A stretch of 64,000 nt of DNA. It comes from Sphingobacterium bambusae. GTDB taxonomy: Bacteria; Bacteroidota; Bacteroidia; Sphingobacteriales; Sphingobacteriaceae. The stretch is taken from contig NZ_CP138332.1 in assembly GCF_033955345.1 (NCBI RefSeq), positions 930,001-994,000 of the forward strand, written 5' to 3'. Below, one piece after another: positions 44,509-52,649 of the stretch. A program made the translations under genes and the position numbers. Numbering within the stretch: the first letter of the stretch is position 1; every line of letters begins with the position of its first letter. The notes under the pieces are model-generated. The model saw nothing but the letters and a program-made list of their open reading frames with translations, ran no database searches and was not told the origin of the DNA.

Positions 44509-44854
44509 ATATCCCCTTTAAAAAAAGCCCGAATTCCGTAGTCATCCGAGCACCTTCATGAACGAGGTTCCAATCCCTGGTAATGATCTCCCGTGTATCC
44601 AGCACGGTCCAACGTCTACGTCTGATATGTAGGGTGACTTTTTGGCCCCGGATGGGAAAGTCCTTGATCTGGGAAACCGGCATAAAGCCTTTGGATTCCA
44701 GCTTACTGTTTTCATAGCCTGAGGGGGCAATGTTTCTTTCATCAAGATAGATGTGAAGTTCTCCATCAACCTTGGAAACATCAATAATATCAAAATAATC
44801 TAAAAGCCCTTCGGGCATCAATAAAGACAGTAATTTACGTTCAGCGTCTTGCAA
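44501..44854 (-). CDS. ISAon1-family transposase N-terminal region protein
   Basis: 117 residues. It carries the zinc-less DNA-binding part of this family: YFDIIDVSKVDGELHIYLDE, SQIKDFPIRGQKVTLHIRRR, RWTVLDTREIITRDWNLV. It precedes and overlaps the catalytic frame, as is usual for ISAon1-type elements. A T7 tract lies in its last codons, near the frame switch. Confidence 0.85.
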   Translation of the reverse strand: MQDAERKLLSLLMPEGLLDYFDIIDVSKVDGELHIYLDERNIAPSGYENSKLESKGFMPVSQIKDFPIRGQKVTLHIRRRRWTVLDTREIITRDWNLVHEGARMTTEFGLFLKGIFG

Positions 44855-44991
44855 GGTAATCTATTTTAAGAGCGCTAAGCTAAGAATTTATTCTATGCCC
44901 CCCCAAAGATTCTGCTTGATCCAAGGTAATCTATTTTAAGAGCGCTAAGCTAAGAATTTATTCTATGCCCCCCCAAAGATTCTGCTTGATC
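44852..44991. repeat. 70-bp tandem duplication of the IS right end
   Basis: Two identical 70-bp units (44852-44921 and 44922-44991), each starting CAAGGTAATCTATTTTAAGA and ending in the terminal inverted repeat GCTTGATC. The first unit overlaps the 5' end of the transposase N-terminal gene region (start 44854). Confidence 0.95.
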
Positions 44992-45065
44992 CAAAATAAC
45001 AGATTCAACAACAACAACTTACGGACAATTTAAAACTTTAATAAACTGACAGCAAGCGCCATAAA

Positions 45066-45097
45066 ACAAAAATAGAGGCCTTTTGGACCTCTATTTT
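45066..45097 (-). terminator. Terminator of tRNA-His
   Basis: AATAGAGG...CCTCTATT hairpin just 3' of the tRNA; on the minus strand it is followed by TTTTTG. Arms at about 45070-45078 and 45088-45096. Confidence 0.75.
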
Positions 45098-45100
45098 CTG

Positions 45101-45175
45101 GGTAAGTAATGGGGCTCGAACCCACGACCCCTAGAACCACAATCTAGTGCTCTAACCAACTGAGCTATACCTACC
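45101..45175 (-). tRNA. tRNA-His (GTG)
   Basis: On the minus strand the acceptor stem GTAGGTA pairs with TACTTAC through seven pairs including one G-T. The D-arm TAGCTCAGTTGGTTAGAGC, an anticodon loop TTGTGGT between CTAGA and TCTAG (anticodon GTG), and GGTTCGAGCCC T-arm are all canonical. A G precedes the acceptor stem (G-1) and the discriminator is C, both specific to tRNA-His. CCA is not encoded. Confidence 0.96.
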
Positions 45176-45490
45176 GTGATTTTGATGACACAAAAGTAGA
45201 ACAAATACCCATATCCTCCAAATATTTTAAACAAAATAATGCGCGCAAACAGTAAAGAAGTTCATTTTTAATGAGATAATTTTTTGGAGGCGACGACCTG
45301 TAGGTAAAAGATATTTGACATGGCTCGCAAAACGATCATTGCCCCATCTTTCAAGAAGCCCAATGTCCAGAGATATTACCTTAAGATAAAAGACGGAGCA
45401 CAAAAAAGCCACGAGGAATAGACAAATAATCCCTCGTGGCTTTCAACTATTTCCACTGAAGCGATCCGCTATCAGCAAGAAGAGACAAGA
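45176..45490. other. Intergenic between tRNA-His and GH32, no gene
   Basis: About 315 bases. Only the terminator near 45405-45443 is recognised in it. Short frames present are unconvincing. Confidence 0.5.
45405..45443 (-). terminator. Terminator of the GH32-kinase-porter unit
   Basis: AAAGCCACGAGG (45405-45416) pairs perfectly with CCTCGTGGCTTT (45432-45443); on the minus strand the stem is followed by TTTTTTG. It lies about 50 bp beyond the GH32 stop. Confidence 0.85.
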
Positions 45491-47167
45491 TCACCAAATA
45501 CTTTTCAATGTATGCACCTGCCCATCAACCAATGTTGCAGAACCTCCCGAAACGCGGAGACTGTAGTCCCTATTTTTTTGATCAAGATTGTAATTTATAG
45601 GCATAAAAACCTCGCCTTGACTTGCAAAAATCTCCACCCCTGTACGATCGACAAAAATTGTGAGCTCTTGTTCACCGTTGATAAGTGGAGCATGGGTGCG
45701 CACATTATCGACCACAAGTTCCTGATCCGCCACTTGGTACAAAATATGGAGCCCACGCACATTGATATGTATAGTATGCGCATCTTTTGGTTTAATACGC
45801 AATTTGATCTCTGCCAGCTCACTATCAAAGGCAGCCAATGCATTAGCTGATGTTGGCGTCAAATTACTGCTCTGCAGTTGCTGTGATCCGGCCCTTAAAG
45901 CTTCCCATTCGACAACAGGCTTGCGAATAATACGTGTCCCACGCGCCGTCTTCCGCAAAGATAATGTCGTGGGAATACTCATAGACTGATTGAAAGAACT
46001 GCCATGCTGGTTCGTATGCGTGCGCCACCAACCTATTTCCACACGACGCCCCTTGGGTTCGTTACTAAAGGTTTGTGCAGCATAGTAATCACGTCCCTGT
46101 TGGCTATACATACGTTCTTCTTCCGGGCGAAACGTTTTACCATCGAAAGTACCAATGGCATATTGGCTATTAGCGCCAGTAAGCACCCACTTGCTTTCCT
46201 TCTTTGCAGCCCCCTCGACCGGAAGCTCAAAAAATTCGGGGCATTCGAAAAGGTAACGATCATTTCCCTGTCCGCCCAGCACTTTGCTGGCAAAGGTCCA
46301 AGACTTCATGTCTGTGGAAGTAAAAAAGTGCATGGCATGCTGATCGCCCTCTTCGGTAACGTAAACCACCAGCACCCAATGTTTCGAAGGCTCATGCCAG
46401 ATCACCTTCGGATCCCTGTTACCATCAGTAATCTTATCGATTACCGGTTTTTCCAATTTCTGAAAGCTACGCCCGTCGCTGCTATGCGCCAACGCTTGTG
46501 TCCAGCTCTTTTCTGCGGCCGTGTAAAACAACGTCAACGGCGGCTTCTGAGCAGATCCGAAGCCCGAAGAATTTTTGGTATCGACGACGGCTCCACCGCT
46601 AAACATCGTTCCAAATTCGTCAGGGTATAAAGCTTCGCCCAACTCTTCCCAATGCACCAAATCCTTGGAAACGGCATGCCCCCAATGCATGTTGCCCCAA
46701 TTTACCCCATAAGGGTTATGCTGAAAGAACAGATGATACTCGCCATTGTAATACACCAATCCGTTGGGGTCATTGGTCCATCCTCGCTTGGGCGAAAAAT
46801 GGATCTGACCACGGCGCGGTTCTGCGTAGACATGCGCATTGCTATCCTGATCTGTCTGCACAATAGGCTTGAAGGCCTTACTATGCTCTGGAAGTCCATC
46901 TACGCTGATGGTTAGTTCGGCCCCCTTCCAATCGCTAATATCAAGATAGGCAAACCAGTCGGCCTTTCCTTCGGCCAGCTCTGCGTTGAACCAACGCACT
47001 TTCTTATTGTCCACCAAAAGGTCTACTTGGCGCTGCGCAGCGCCATTCTTGATAGGAATCTGCAGAAACTTCTTCTCTCCGCGAAACTTACTAAAAAAAC
47101 GCGTTTGCGCTTGAATCGTAAACGATAACAGTACGCAAACAGCGATCAAAAACATGGGTTTATTCAT
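45491..47167 (-). CDS. GH32 fructan/sucrose hydrolase
   Basis: 558 residues. Signal peptide (MFLIAVCVLLSFTIQAQ), a short N-terminal beta region, then the five-bladed GH32 propeller starting at HFSPKRGWTNDPNGLVYYNG (nucleophile Asp133), GNRDPKVIWHEP near 255 (transition-state Asp) and YLFECPEFF near 312 (acid/base Glu). A C-terminal beta-sandwich follows (about 400-558). It hydrolyses fructose-containing glycans such as levan, inulin or sucrose. Exported. Same strand as the kinase and porter genes. Confidence 0.94.
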   Translation of the reverse strand: MNKPMFLIAVCVLLSFTIQAQTRFFSKFRGEKKFLQIPIKNGAAQRQVDLLVDNKKVRWFNAELAEGKADWFAYLDISDWKGAELTISVDGLPEHSKAFKPIVQTDQDSNAHVYAEPRRGQIHFSPKRGWTNDPNGLVYYNGEYHLFFQHNPYGVNWGNMHWGHAVSKDLVHWEELGEALYPDEFGTMFSGGAVVDTKNSSGFGSAQKPPLTLFYTAAEKSWTQALAHSSDGRSFQKLEKPVIDKITDGNRDPKVIWHEPSKHWVLVVYVTEEGDQHAMHFFTSTDMKSWTFASKVLGGQGNDRYLFECPEFFELPVEGAAKKESKWVLTGANSQYAIGTFDGKTFRPEEERMYSQQGRDYYAAQTFSNEPKGRRVEIGWWRTHTNQHGSSFNQSMSIPTTLSLRKTARGTRIIRKPVVEWEALRAGSQQLQSSNLTPTSANALAAFDSELAEIKLRIKPKDAHTIHINVRGLHILYQVADQELVVDNVRTHAPLINGEQELTIFVDRTGVEIFASQGEVFMPINYNLDQKNRDYSLRVSGGSATLVDGQVHTLKSIW

Positions 47168-47193
47168 AGTATGGTAGTTTATTTATATTCATT

Positions 47194-48153
47194 TCAAGAT
47201 GTGGCTCGTTCATCAATATGGAACGCCTTTAAATCGTGGATCCATTGAAACCTATTTAGGATCGTGGAATCATATGCAGGGCAAGCGCCATCACTTTGTG
47301 TGATGAAACCACTCAATGTAGCGGCAAATGAAAGCATCTCTTCTGCACTTGTCACCTTATCCCTTCGGCAGCGCTGCGCAAGAAAGGCCGCAAGAAAGGA
47401 GTCGCCACTACCAATGGTATCCTTCACCTCTACTTGCAAAGCTGGGAAGTGGTAACTAAAACCCGCCGATTGAACATGGTAAACCGCCCCCCTAGCGCCG
47501 TATGTTATGATAACCTCATCCACATAGCAGCTCTCCATAATGGCATCCACCTTCATTCGATCCGTCCATGTCTCGGAGAGTCCCATCCAAGTGGCGACCA
47601 TGTCCAGCTCCTCTTGGTTCATCTTCACCAAATCTACATGTGATAATAGCTCCAAAACACGCTCTTTGGTATAGAAGGGTGCCCGAAGGTTCACGTCAAG
47701 CACCTTAAACTTAGCAAAAGGAAGCAACATCTTCCATGTTTCATAACTCGCTTGGTTTCTGGTCGACAAGGTACCGAAAACTAAAAAATCAGCCTCCTTA
47801 ACAGCGTCCAGCTCTTGCATGCCCACCGCAATGTAGTCCCAAGCAACAGGAAACACGATCTCGTAGGTGACATCCCTATTTTCATCGATATGAACTTCCA
47901 CCGTTGATGTTGGATATTTGGAATCTCGCTGGAAGAGCCTAGTCGGTATGCCCAAACTGGCACACAACCGTACAAGATCATCGCCAGCTTGGTCCTGCCC
48001 CACCCGCGTTAACATCATCGTCTCTACACCGAGTTTATTCAGATGGTAGGCCACATTAAGCGGTGCGCCCCCCAATTGACGACCCGTGGGCAGATTATCC
48101 CAAAGCACCTCGCCAAAACACATCCCTTTGATCGTTAATTTTTCTGTTTTCAT
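47194..48153 (-). CDS. PfkB-family fructokinase
   Basis: 319 residues. Carbohydrate kinase with PfkB motif 1 GGAPLNVAYHLNKLG near 26-40 and motif 2 DTIGSGDSFLAAFLAQR near 246-262 (catalytic Asp in GSGD). By its place between GH32 and a sugar porter it most likely phosphorylates fructose. Spacers are 26 bp to GH32 and 52 bp to the porter, so one transcript is probable. Confidence 0.92.
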   Translation of the reverse strand: MKTEKLTIKGMCFGEVLWDNLPTGRQLGGAPLNVAYHLNKLGVETMMLTRVGQDQAGDDLVRLCASLGIPTRLFQRDSKYPTSTVEVHIDENRDVTYEIVFPVAWDYIAVGMQELDAVKEADFLVFGTLSTRNQASYETWKMLLPFAKFKVLDVNLRAPFYTKERVLELLSHVDLVKMNQEELDMVATWMGLSETWTDRMKVDAIMESCYVDEVIITYGARGAVYHVQSAGFSYHFPALQVEVKDTIGSGDSFLAAFLAQRCRRDKVTSAEEMLSFAATLSGFITQSDGACPAYDSTILNRFQWIHDLKAFHIDERATS

Positions 48154-48205
48154 TTTCTAATATTTATAGCTCTAAAATAGAGAACTCTTTGTACTTTACA
48201 CGTTA

Positions 48206-49528
48206 TTAAGCATCAGCTACACTTTTGCCCACCTCTTCCAACGAGCGTCCACCTGTCTCGGGCATCATCTTCCACACGAAAAGCAATTGTAAAACCATAA
48301 AACCCGCAAATATCAAAAAGGTATAGCCTCCGCCCAACATTTCGGTCAGCGCAGGAAAGCAAAACGTGATAATGGCTGCCATGACCCAGTGTGTCAAACT
48401 ACCCAATGTCTGCCCTTTGGCACGTACATCGTTAGGAAAGATTTCGGAGATGAACACCCAAATCACTGCACCTTGAGAAAAGGCGAAAAAAGCAATATAA
48501 AACATCAGGTAGAGCGTGACAGCCACACCTTCCGTACGTCCCGAAAAAAAAGAATAAGAGACAAGTGATAAGGACGCAATCAGGCCAAATGAACCGATCA
48601 GCATCAGTTTACGCCGCCCCACCTTATCGATAAAATTGATCGCTATCAATGTAAAGGCGAAATTGACCAAGCCGATGCCCACCGAAGATAACAACGAACT
48701 TTGTGCGCCAAGGCCAGCCATTTCAAAAACACGGGGTGCGTAATAAATAATAGCGTTTATACCCGACACCTGATTGAACACAGCGAAGAGAATCGCCAGC
48801 ATGACAGGTACGCGATTTGCTTTGGTAAACAGGCGCCCTCCCAGCGTAGTGCGGTTCTGTGCGGCCAAAATATCGTCAATATCACTTAAGTATCGATCAC
48901 CGCTTATCTTCTGCATAACCCGCATCGCTTCCTCTCTGTTATTGCCATGAAGGAACAGCCAGCGAGGGCTTTCCGGCACAAAGAAAATCAAAATAAAAAA
49001 TAGTAAAGCCGGAAAAGCTTGAACGCCCAGCATCCAACGCCAAGAGTCTTCACCAAACTGTCCAATGAAATAATTGGATAGGTAAGCGATAAGAATACCG
49101 AACACCACGTTAAACTGGAATAATCCAACGAGCTTGCCTCTGGATTCCGCGGGCGAAATTTCAGAAATGTAGATCGGCGCGGTAACCGAAGAGATGCCTA
49201 CACCGATACCACCTAAAAAGCGAAAGATGATAAACATGCTCCAGTCCTGCGCCAAAGCCGTGCCTATGGCCGAAAAGAAATACAAACTAGCCACAAAAAA
49301 CAAGGTATTCTTACGACCAAACCTATCGGACGGATAAGCCCCTAAAGCGGCGCCCAGTACGGTACCCAATAGCGCGATGGCCATGGTAAGTCCATGCTGA
49401 AACTCGCTCAGCGACCAAAATAACTGCACGGCCTTCTCTGCACCGGAAATGACAGCCGTGTCAAAGCCAAATAAAAAACCACCCAAAGCCACTACAAATG
49501 ACCAGGCTAAAATCGAATTACTACGCAT
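48206..49528 (-). CDS. Sugar porter (MFS)
   Basis: 440 residues from the ATG at 49526-49528; upstream ATGs at 49543 and 49555 would add 5 or 9 residues. Twelve-span major facilitator. Sugar-porter signatures: GGFLFGFDTAVISGAEKAVQ near the start, DRFGRKN in loop 2-3, VPESPRWLF in the central loop and MPETGGRSLEEVGK at the end. Imports a monosaccharide or sucrose across the inner membrane. First gene of the fructan unit; divergent from the regulator. Confidence 0.93.
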   Translation of the reverse strand: MRSNSILAWSFVVALGGFLFGFDTAVISGAEKAVQLFWSLSEFQHGLTMAIALLGTVLGAALGAYPSDRFGRKNTLFFVASLYFFSAIGTALAQDWSMFIIFRFLGGIGVGISSVTAPIYISEISPAESRGKLVGLFQFNVVFGILIAYLSNYFIGQFGEDSWRWMLGVQAFPALLFFILIFFVPESPRWLFLHGNNREEAMRVMQKISGDRYLSDIDDILAAQNRTTLGGRLFTKANRVPVMLAILFAVFNQVSGINAIIYYAPRVFEMAGLGAQSSLLSSVGIGLVNFAFTLIAINFIDKVGRRKLMLIGSFGLIASLSLVSYSFFSGRTEGVAVTLYLMFYIAFFAFSQGAVIWVFISEIFPNDVRAKGQTLGSLTHWVMAAIITFCFPALTEMLGGGYTFLIFAGFMVLQLLFVWKMMPETGGRSLEEVGKSVADA

Positions 49529-49819
49529 GGTATATTCCCTCATTAATATACCCAAAGTTATCGGAAGCTAGTGGAAGCGTATAATAATCGTCGAACAAAA
49601 GATACAGCTTTTGTTACCTTGTATAAAAATACGCAAAGAACTCATCAACAAACAATTAAAAACAAAAAGCTATTTTAAAATTATCGATAATTGAACAAAA
49701 AACATTTATTTTGTTTCACATTGATCACTACACAAAATAGTGTACTTTCTACACCTGAGAAGCCTACTGGGCGATAAAAACAAAATACGTATATTGCTTT
49801 TTCAAAACTTCATATTGGG

Positions 49820-52573
49820 ATGTCAGCGCACTATCGTATTTATTTATTGATCATGGTACTAGTATTTCTTTTGGGCTGCCAAGAAGCGCCGACGAAAAGA
49901 AAATACGTTATCGCCTTTTCACAATGCATAGGTAATGATGCTTGGCGAAAAACCATGCTGGAAGAAATGAAACGCGAGCTTTCTTTTTATCCCGATGTGG
50001 AATTTCTTTATCGCGATGCCGGAGGCAGCAATCAGCAGCAGGTTTCCCAAATTAGAGAACTGATGGAGCGCCATGTTGATCTGCTCATCGTCTCGCCCAA
50101 CGAAGCAAGCCCCCTCACCCCTATTGTAGATTCCGTTTTTCGGGAGAAAGTTCCCGTGATCGTAACCGACAGGAAAACGGCTTCTGGCTTATATCATGCC
50201 TATGTAGGAGCGGACAATGTGGCCATAGGGAGACTCGCCGGTCAATACATGCGACAGCTATCGTCCCAGCGTCTCAACATCGGGATTATGACAGGACTAC
50301 GCGGATCTTCCGCATCCTTAGAACGTATGAAAGGCTTAGAGCAGGTTGTCGACAGCCTTCCTTCCATGCGCATTGGTATTACCCTACACGGCGACTGGAC
50401 AAAAAACACCGCCTACACACTTGCTAAAACCAATCTTACTGCGTTACTAAAACAAGATATCGTGCTTGCATTCAACGATCAAATGGCCAAAGGTATACAA
50501 CAAGCATATGCTGAGGCAGGCTATCCAGATCGAAAAATAGTAGGGATCGATGCGCTTCCTGGCGCCGGAAACGGATTGGAAGCAGTGACAGACGGTATAC
50601 TCTACGCTTCGATGCTCTATCCTACCGGTGGTGCAGAGGCCATCCGTACAGCGATCGCCATCTTAGAGAAGAACCCCTTTACCCGAGACAATATCTTAGG
50701 CACTTTAGTAATCGACAAAGCAAATGCGGCATTGATGGGCCTACAATCACAAAAGATCAAGGAACAGCAAGAAGACATTGATAAACGACAGCAGCTTATC
50801 GCCGCGCAACAGGAAATCTATAAAAACCAACAAGCAACCTTAAATACCCTGGGAATAAGCTTGGCCCTTGCGGTCGTTTTTGGCGTACTATCCATTATCG
50901 TTATCCGCAGTAACCGAAGAAAGAACAGCGATCTGAAACGCCAAAATGAAGAGATTAAGCTACAGCAACAGCAGATCATCTCGATGAGCACCCAAGTGCA
51001 GGATGCCGCTGCTGCTAAAGACAAATTCTTCGCGCAGGTATCCCACGAATTTAAAACACCACTCACCCTCATCATGGCACCATTGGATATCTTGCAAGAT
51101 GAACGTCAACTCTCTACGGACGGCAGAGAACAATTACAACGCATACAGCGAAATGCCAACACGCTGCTGCAACTAGTACAGAATCTAGTAGACATTCATC
51201 GCCGTGAAAACACCAAATTGCAGTTGAAAGCCACATCCGTGGACCTACCTGTATTCATACGCCAGGTATTGAGCAACTTCAAACCCTTAGCGCAGCAACA
51301 CCGCATCTCACTCAGCTTTAGCAACCAAAGCGCAGCAACACATATATGGCTTGATCCATACCTTATGGAACAGGCTTTATCCAACCTGCTAACCAATTCC
51401 ATCAAGTTCACGAAAGAACAGGGAAAAATAGCGATGCTGATTGAGGACAACAACTTTGGTGATTATATTTACATCCGCGTGCAGGACGATGGCATAGGAA
51501 TATCGCCCAGCGATATTGATCATGTATTTGAACCGTTCTATCAGAGTACACCAAACCGCCAAGGTGCAGGAATAGGGCTGGCCCATGTAAAGGAAATCGT
51601 TGAGCTGCACCACGGCCAAATTACAGTGAGCAGCAAGCTCGATGTTGGGTCAGCGTTTACGCTACGCCTACCCGTTGGCAATGCCCACCTACGTGAAGAA
51701 GAAATGCAAGCAGCGGCCGCGAAAATCTCCTTTACGCCCACAAAGCAAGAAATTACTGTATCTGTAGACCATGATAATCTGAGCTCTTTCCATTCCAATA
51801 AAGCAGCAAGCATCTTTATCATCGACGATCACCTCGACATTCGACAATTGCTTCGAAGTATAATGGACAAACAGTACAACCTGCTGTTTGCAAAAAATAT
51901 AGGCGAAGCGCGCGAAAAACTTCGCGATCAACATCCAGATCTCATTATCAGTGATATCATGTTGCCCGATGGCAGCGGCCTAGAGCTGTTGAAAACCATA
52001 AAAAGTAGTCCGGGTCTATCCCACATCCCTGTTTTACTGCTTAGCGCAATGGATAGCGAAGAGAGCAAACTTGACGGCATCAAGCTTATGGCCGATGCCT
52101 ACCTCAACAAACCATTTCAAGTAGCCCATCTGTTGGCCGTGGTGGAAAACCTTCTACAATCACGCAAACAACTGAAAGCCCACTTTTCGAGTGTTCCACA
52201 GGGAGCAACCGCATCACTACAGGAACACAGTTTCATGAGCGATCAAGACAAGCGGTTTCTGCAACATGTGGAGCTATTGGTCGAAGAACGGTTAAGCGAC
52301 CAAAAACTGACCACAGAAGAACTGGCTGAAGCCTTACAGATATCACGGGTGCAACTTTACCGCAAGGCCAAAAGCTTGCTAAACTGTAGTATGAACGAAT
52401 ATATATTGCAGCGTCGCCTCACGAAAGCTAAGCACCTGATTAGAGAGGGCTTCCACATCAATGAAATAGCCCGTGAGGTAGGTTTTTCTTCGGCCAATTA
52501 CTTTGCCGTAGCCTTTAAAAAACAATTCGGGCAAAGCCCTAGCGCCTTTCGTAAGGAACTATTCAAACGATAA
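49820..52573 (+). CDS. Hybrid two-component regulator with sugar-binding sensor (HTCS)
   Basis: 917 residues, a full sensory-to-DNA system in one chain. Lipoprotein-like start (VFLLGCQE), periplasmic-binding LacI/RbsB-type sensor (about 28-310), coiled coil and membrane helix (about 340-365), histidine kinase with HisKA His409 (QVSHEFKTP) and HATPase, receiver domain with Asp712 (IISDIMLPDGSG), and C-terminal AraC HTH (about 815-917: TEELAEALQISRVQLYRKAK). The type with a periplasmic-binding sensor is known for fructose sensing in Bacteroides (BT1754). It likely turns on the divergent GH32-kinase-porter genes. Confidence 0.95.
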   Translation: MSAHYRIYLLIMVLVFLLGCQEAPTKRKYVIAFSQCIGNDAWRKTMLEEMKRELSFYPDVEFLYRDAGGSNQQQVSQIRELMERHVDLLIVSPNEASPLTPIVDSVFREKVPVIVTDRKTASGLYHAYVGADNVAIGRLAGQYMRQLSSQRLNIGIMTGLRGSSASLERMKGLEQVVDSLPSMRIGITLHGDWTKNTAYTLAKTNLTALLKQDIVLAFNDQMAKGIQQAYAEAGYPDRKIVGIDALPGAGNGLEAVTDGILYASMLYPTGGAEAIRTAIAILEKNPFTRDNILGTLVIDKANAALMGLQSQKIKEQQEDIDKRQQLIAAQQEIYKNQQATLNTLGISLALAVVFGVLSIIVIRSNRRKNSDLKRQNEEIKLQQQQIISMSTQVQDAAAAKDKFFAQVSHEFKTPLTLIMAPLDILQDERQLSTDGREQLQRIQRNANTLLQLVQNLVDIHRRENTKLQLKATSVDLPVFIRQVLSNFKPLAQQHRISLSFSNQSAATHIWLDPYLMEQALSNLLTNSIKFTKEQGKIAMLIEDNNFGDYIYIRVQDDGIGISPSDIDHVFEPFYQSTPNRQGAGIGLAHVKEIVELHHGQITVSSKLDVGSAFTLRLPVGNAHLREEEMQAAAAKISFTPTKQEITVSVDHDNLSSFHSNKAASIFIIDDHLDIRQLLRSIMDKQYNLLFAKNIGEAREKLRDQHPDLIISDIMLPDGSGLELLKTIKSSPGLSHIPVLLLSAMDSEESKLDGIKLMADAYLNKPFQVAHLLAVVENLLQSRKQLKAHFSSVPQGATASLQEHSFMSDQDKRFLQHVELLVEERLSDQKLTTEELAEALQISRVQLYRKAKSLLNCSMNEYILQRRLTKAKHLIREGFHINEIAREVGFSSANYFAVAFKKQFGQSPSAFRKELFKR

Positions 52574-52620
52574 AAGTGGCTAAAAGGGATACGCAACATA
52601 TCCCCTTTTGCCACTTTTAA
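52572..52620. terminator. Convergent bidirectional terminator
   Basis: AAAAGTGGC (52572-52580) pairs with GCCACTTTT (52610-52618), extended inward by AAAAGGG/CCCCTTTT. It serves the regulator (plus) and htpG (minus). Confidence 0.85.
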
Positions 52621-52649
52621 AAACTGTAAAAAGCTTTTCTTAAGGCTAC

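Larger units (their letters stand above)
43494..44992 (-). mobile_element. ISAon1-like (ISL3-group) insertion sequence, complete
   Basis: Terminal inverted repeats are seen: left GGATCATACCGAATTCTTGG (43494-43513), right end reading inward GGATCAAGCAGAATCTTTGG. The 8-bp direct repeat AAAATAAC flanks both ends (43486-43493 and 44993-45000), the duplication length expected of ISL3. It carries two transposase frames on the minus strand. The right end exists in two tandem 70-bp copies; the outer one abuts the target duplication, the inner one ends at 44922. Confidence 0.92.

Noticed and set aside
45227..45412. 61-codon minus-strand frame upstream of tRNA-His
   Set aside because: No conserved features and in the expected untranslated gap between two transcription units.
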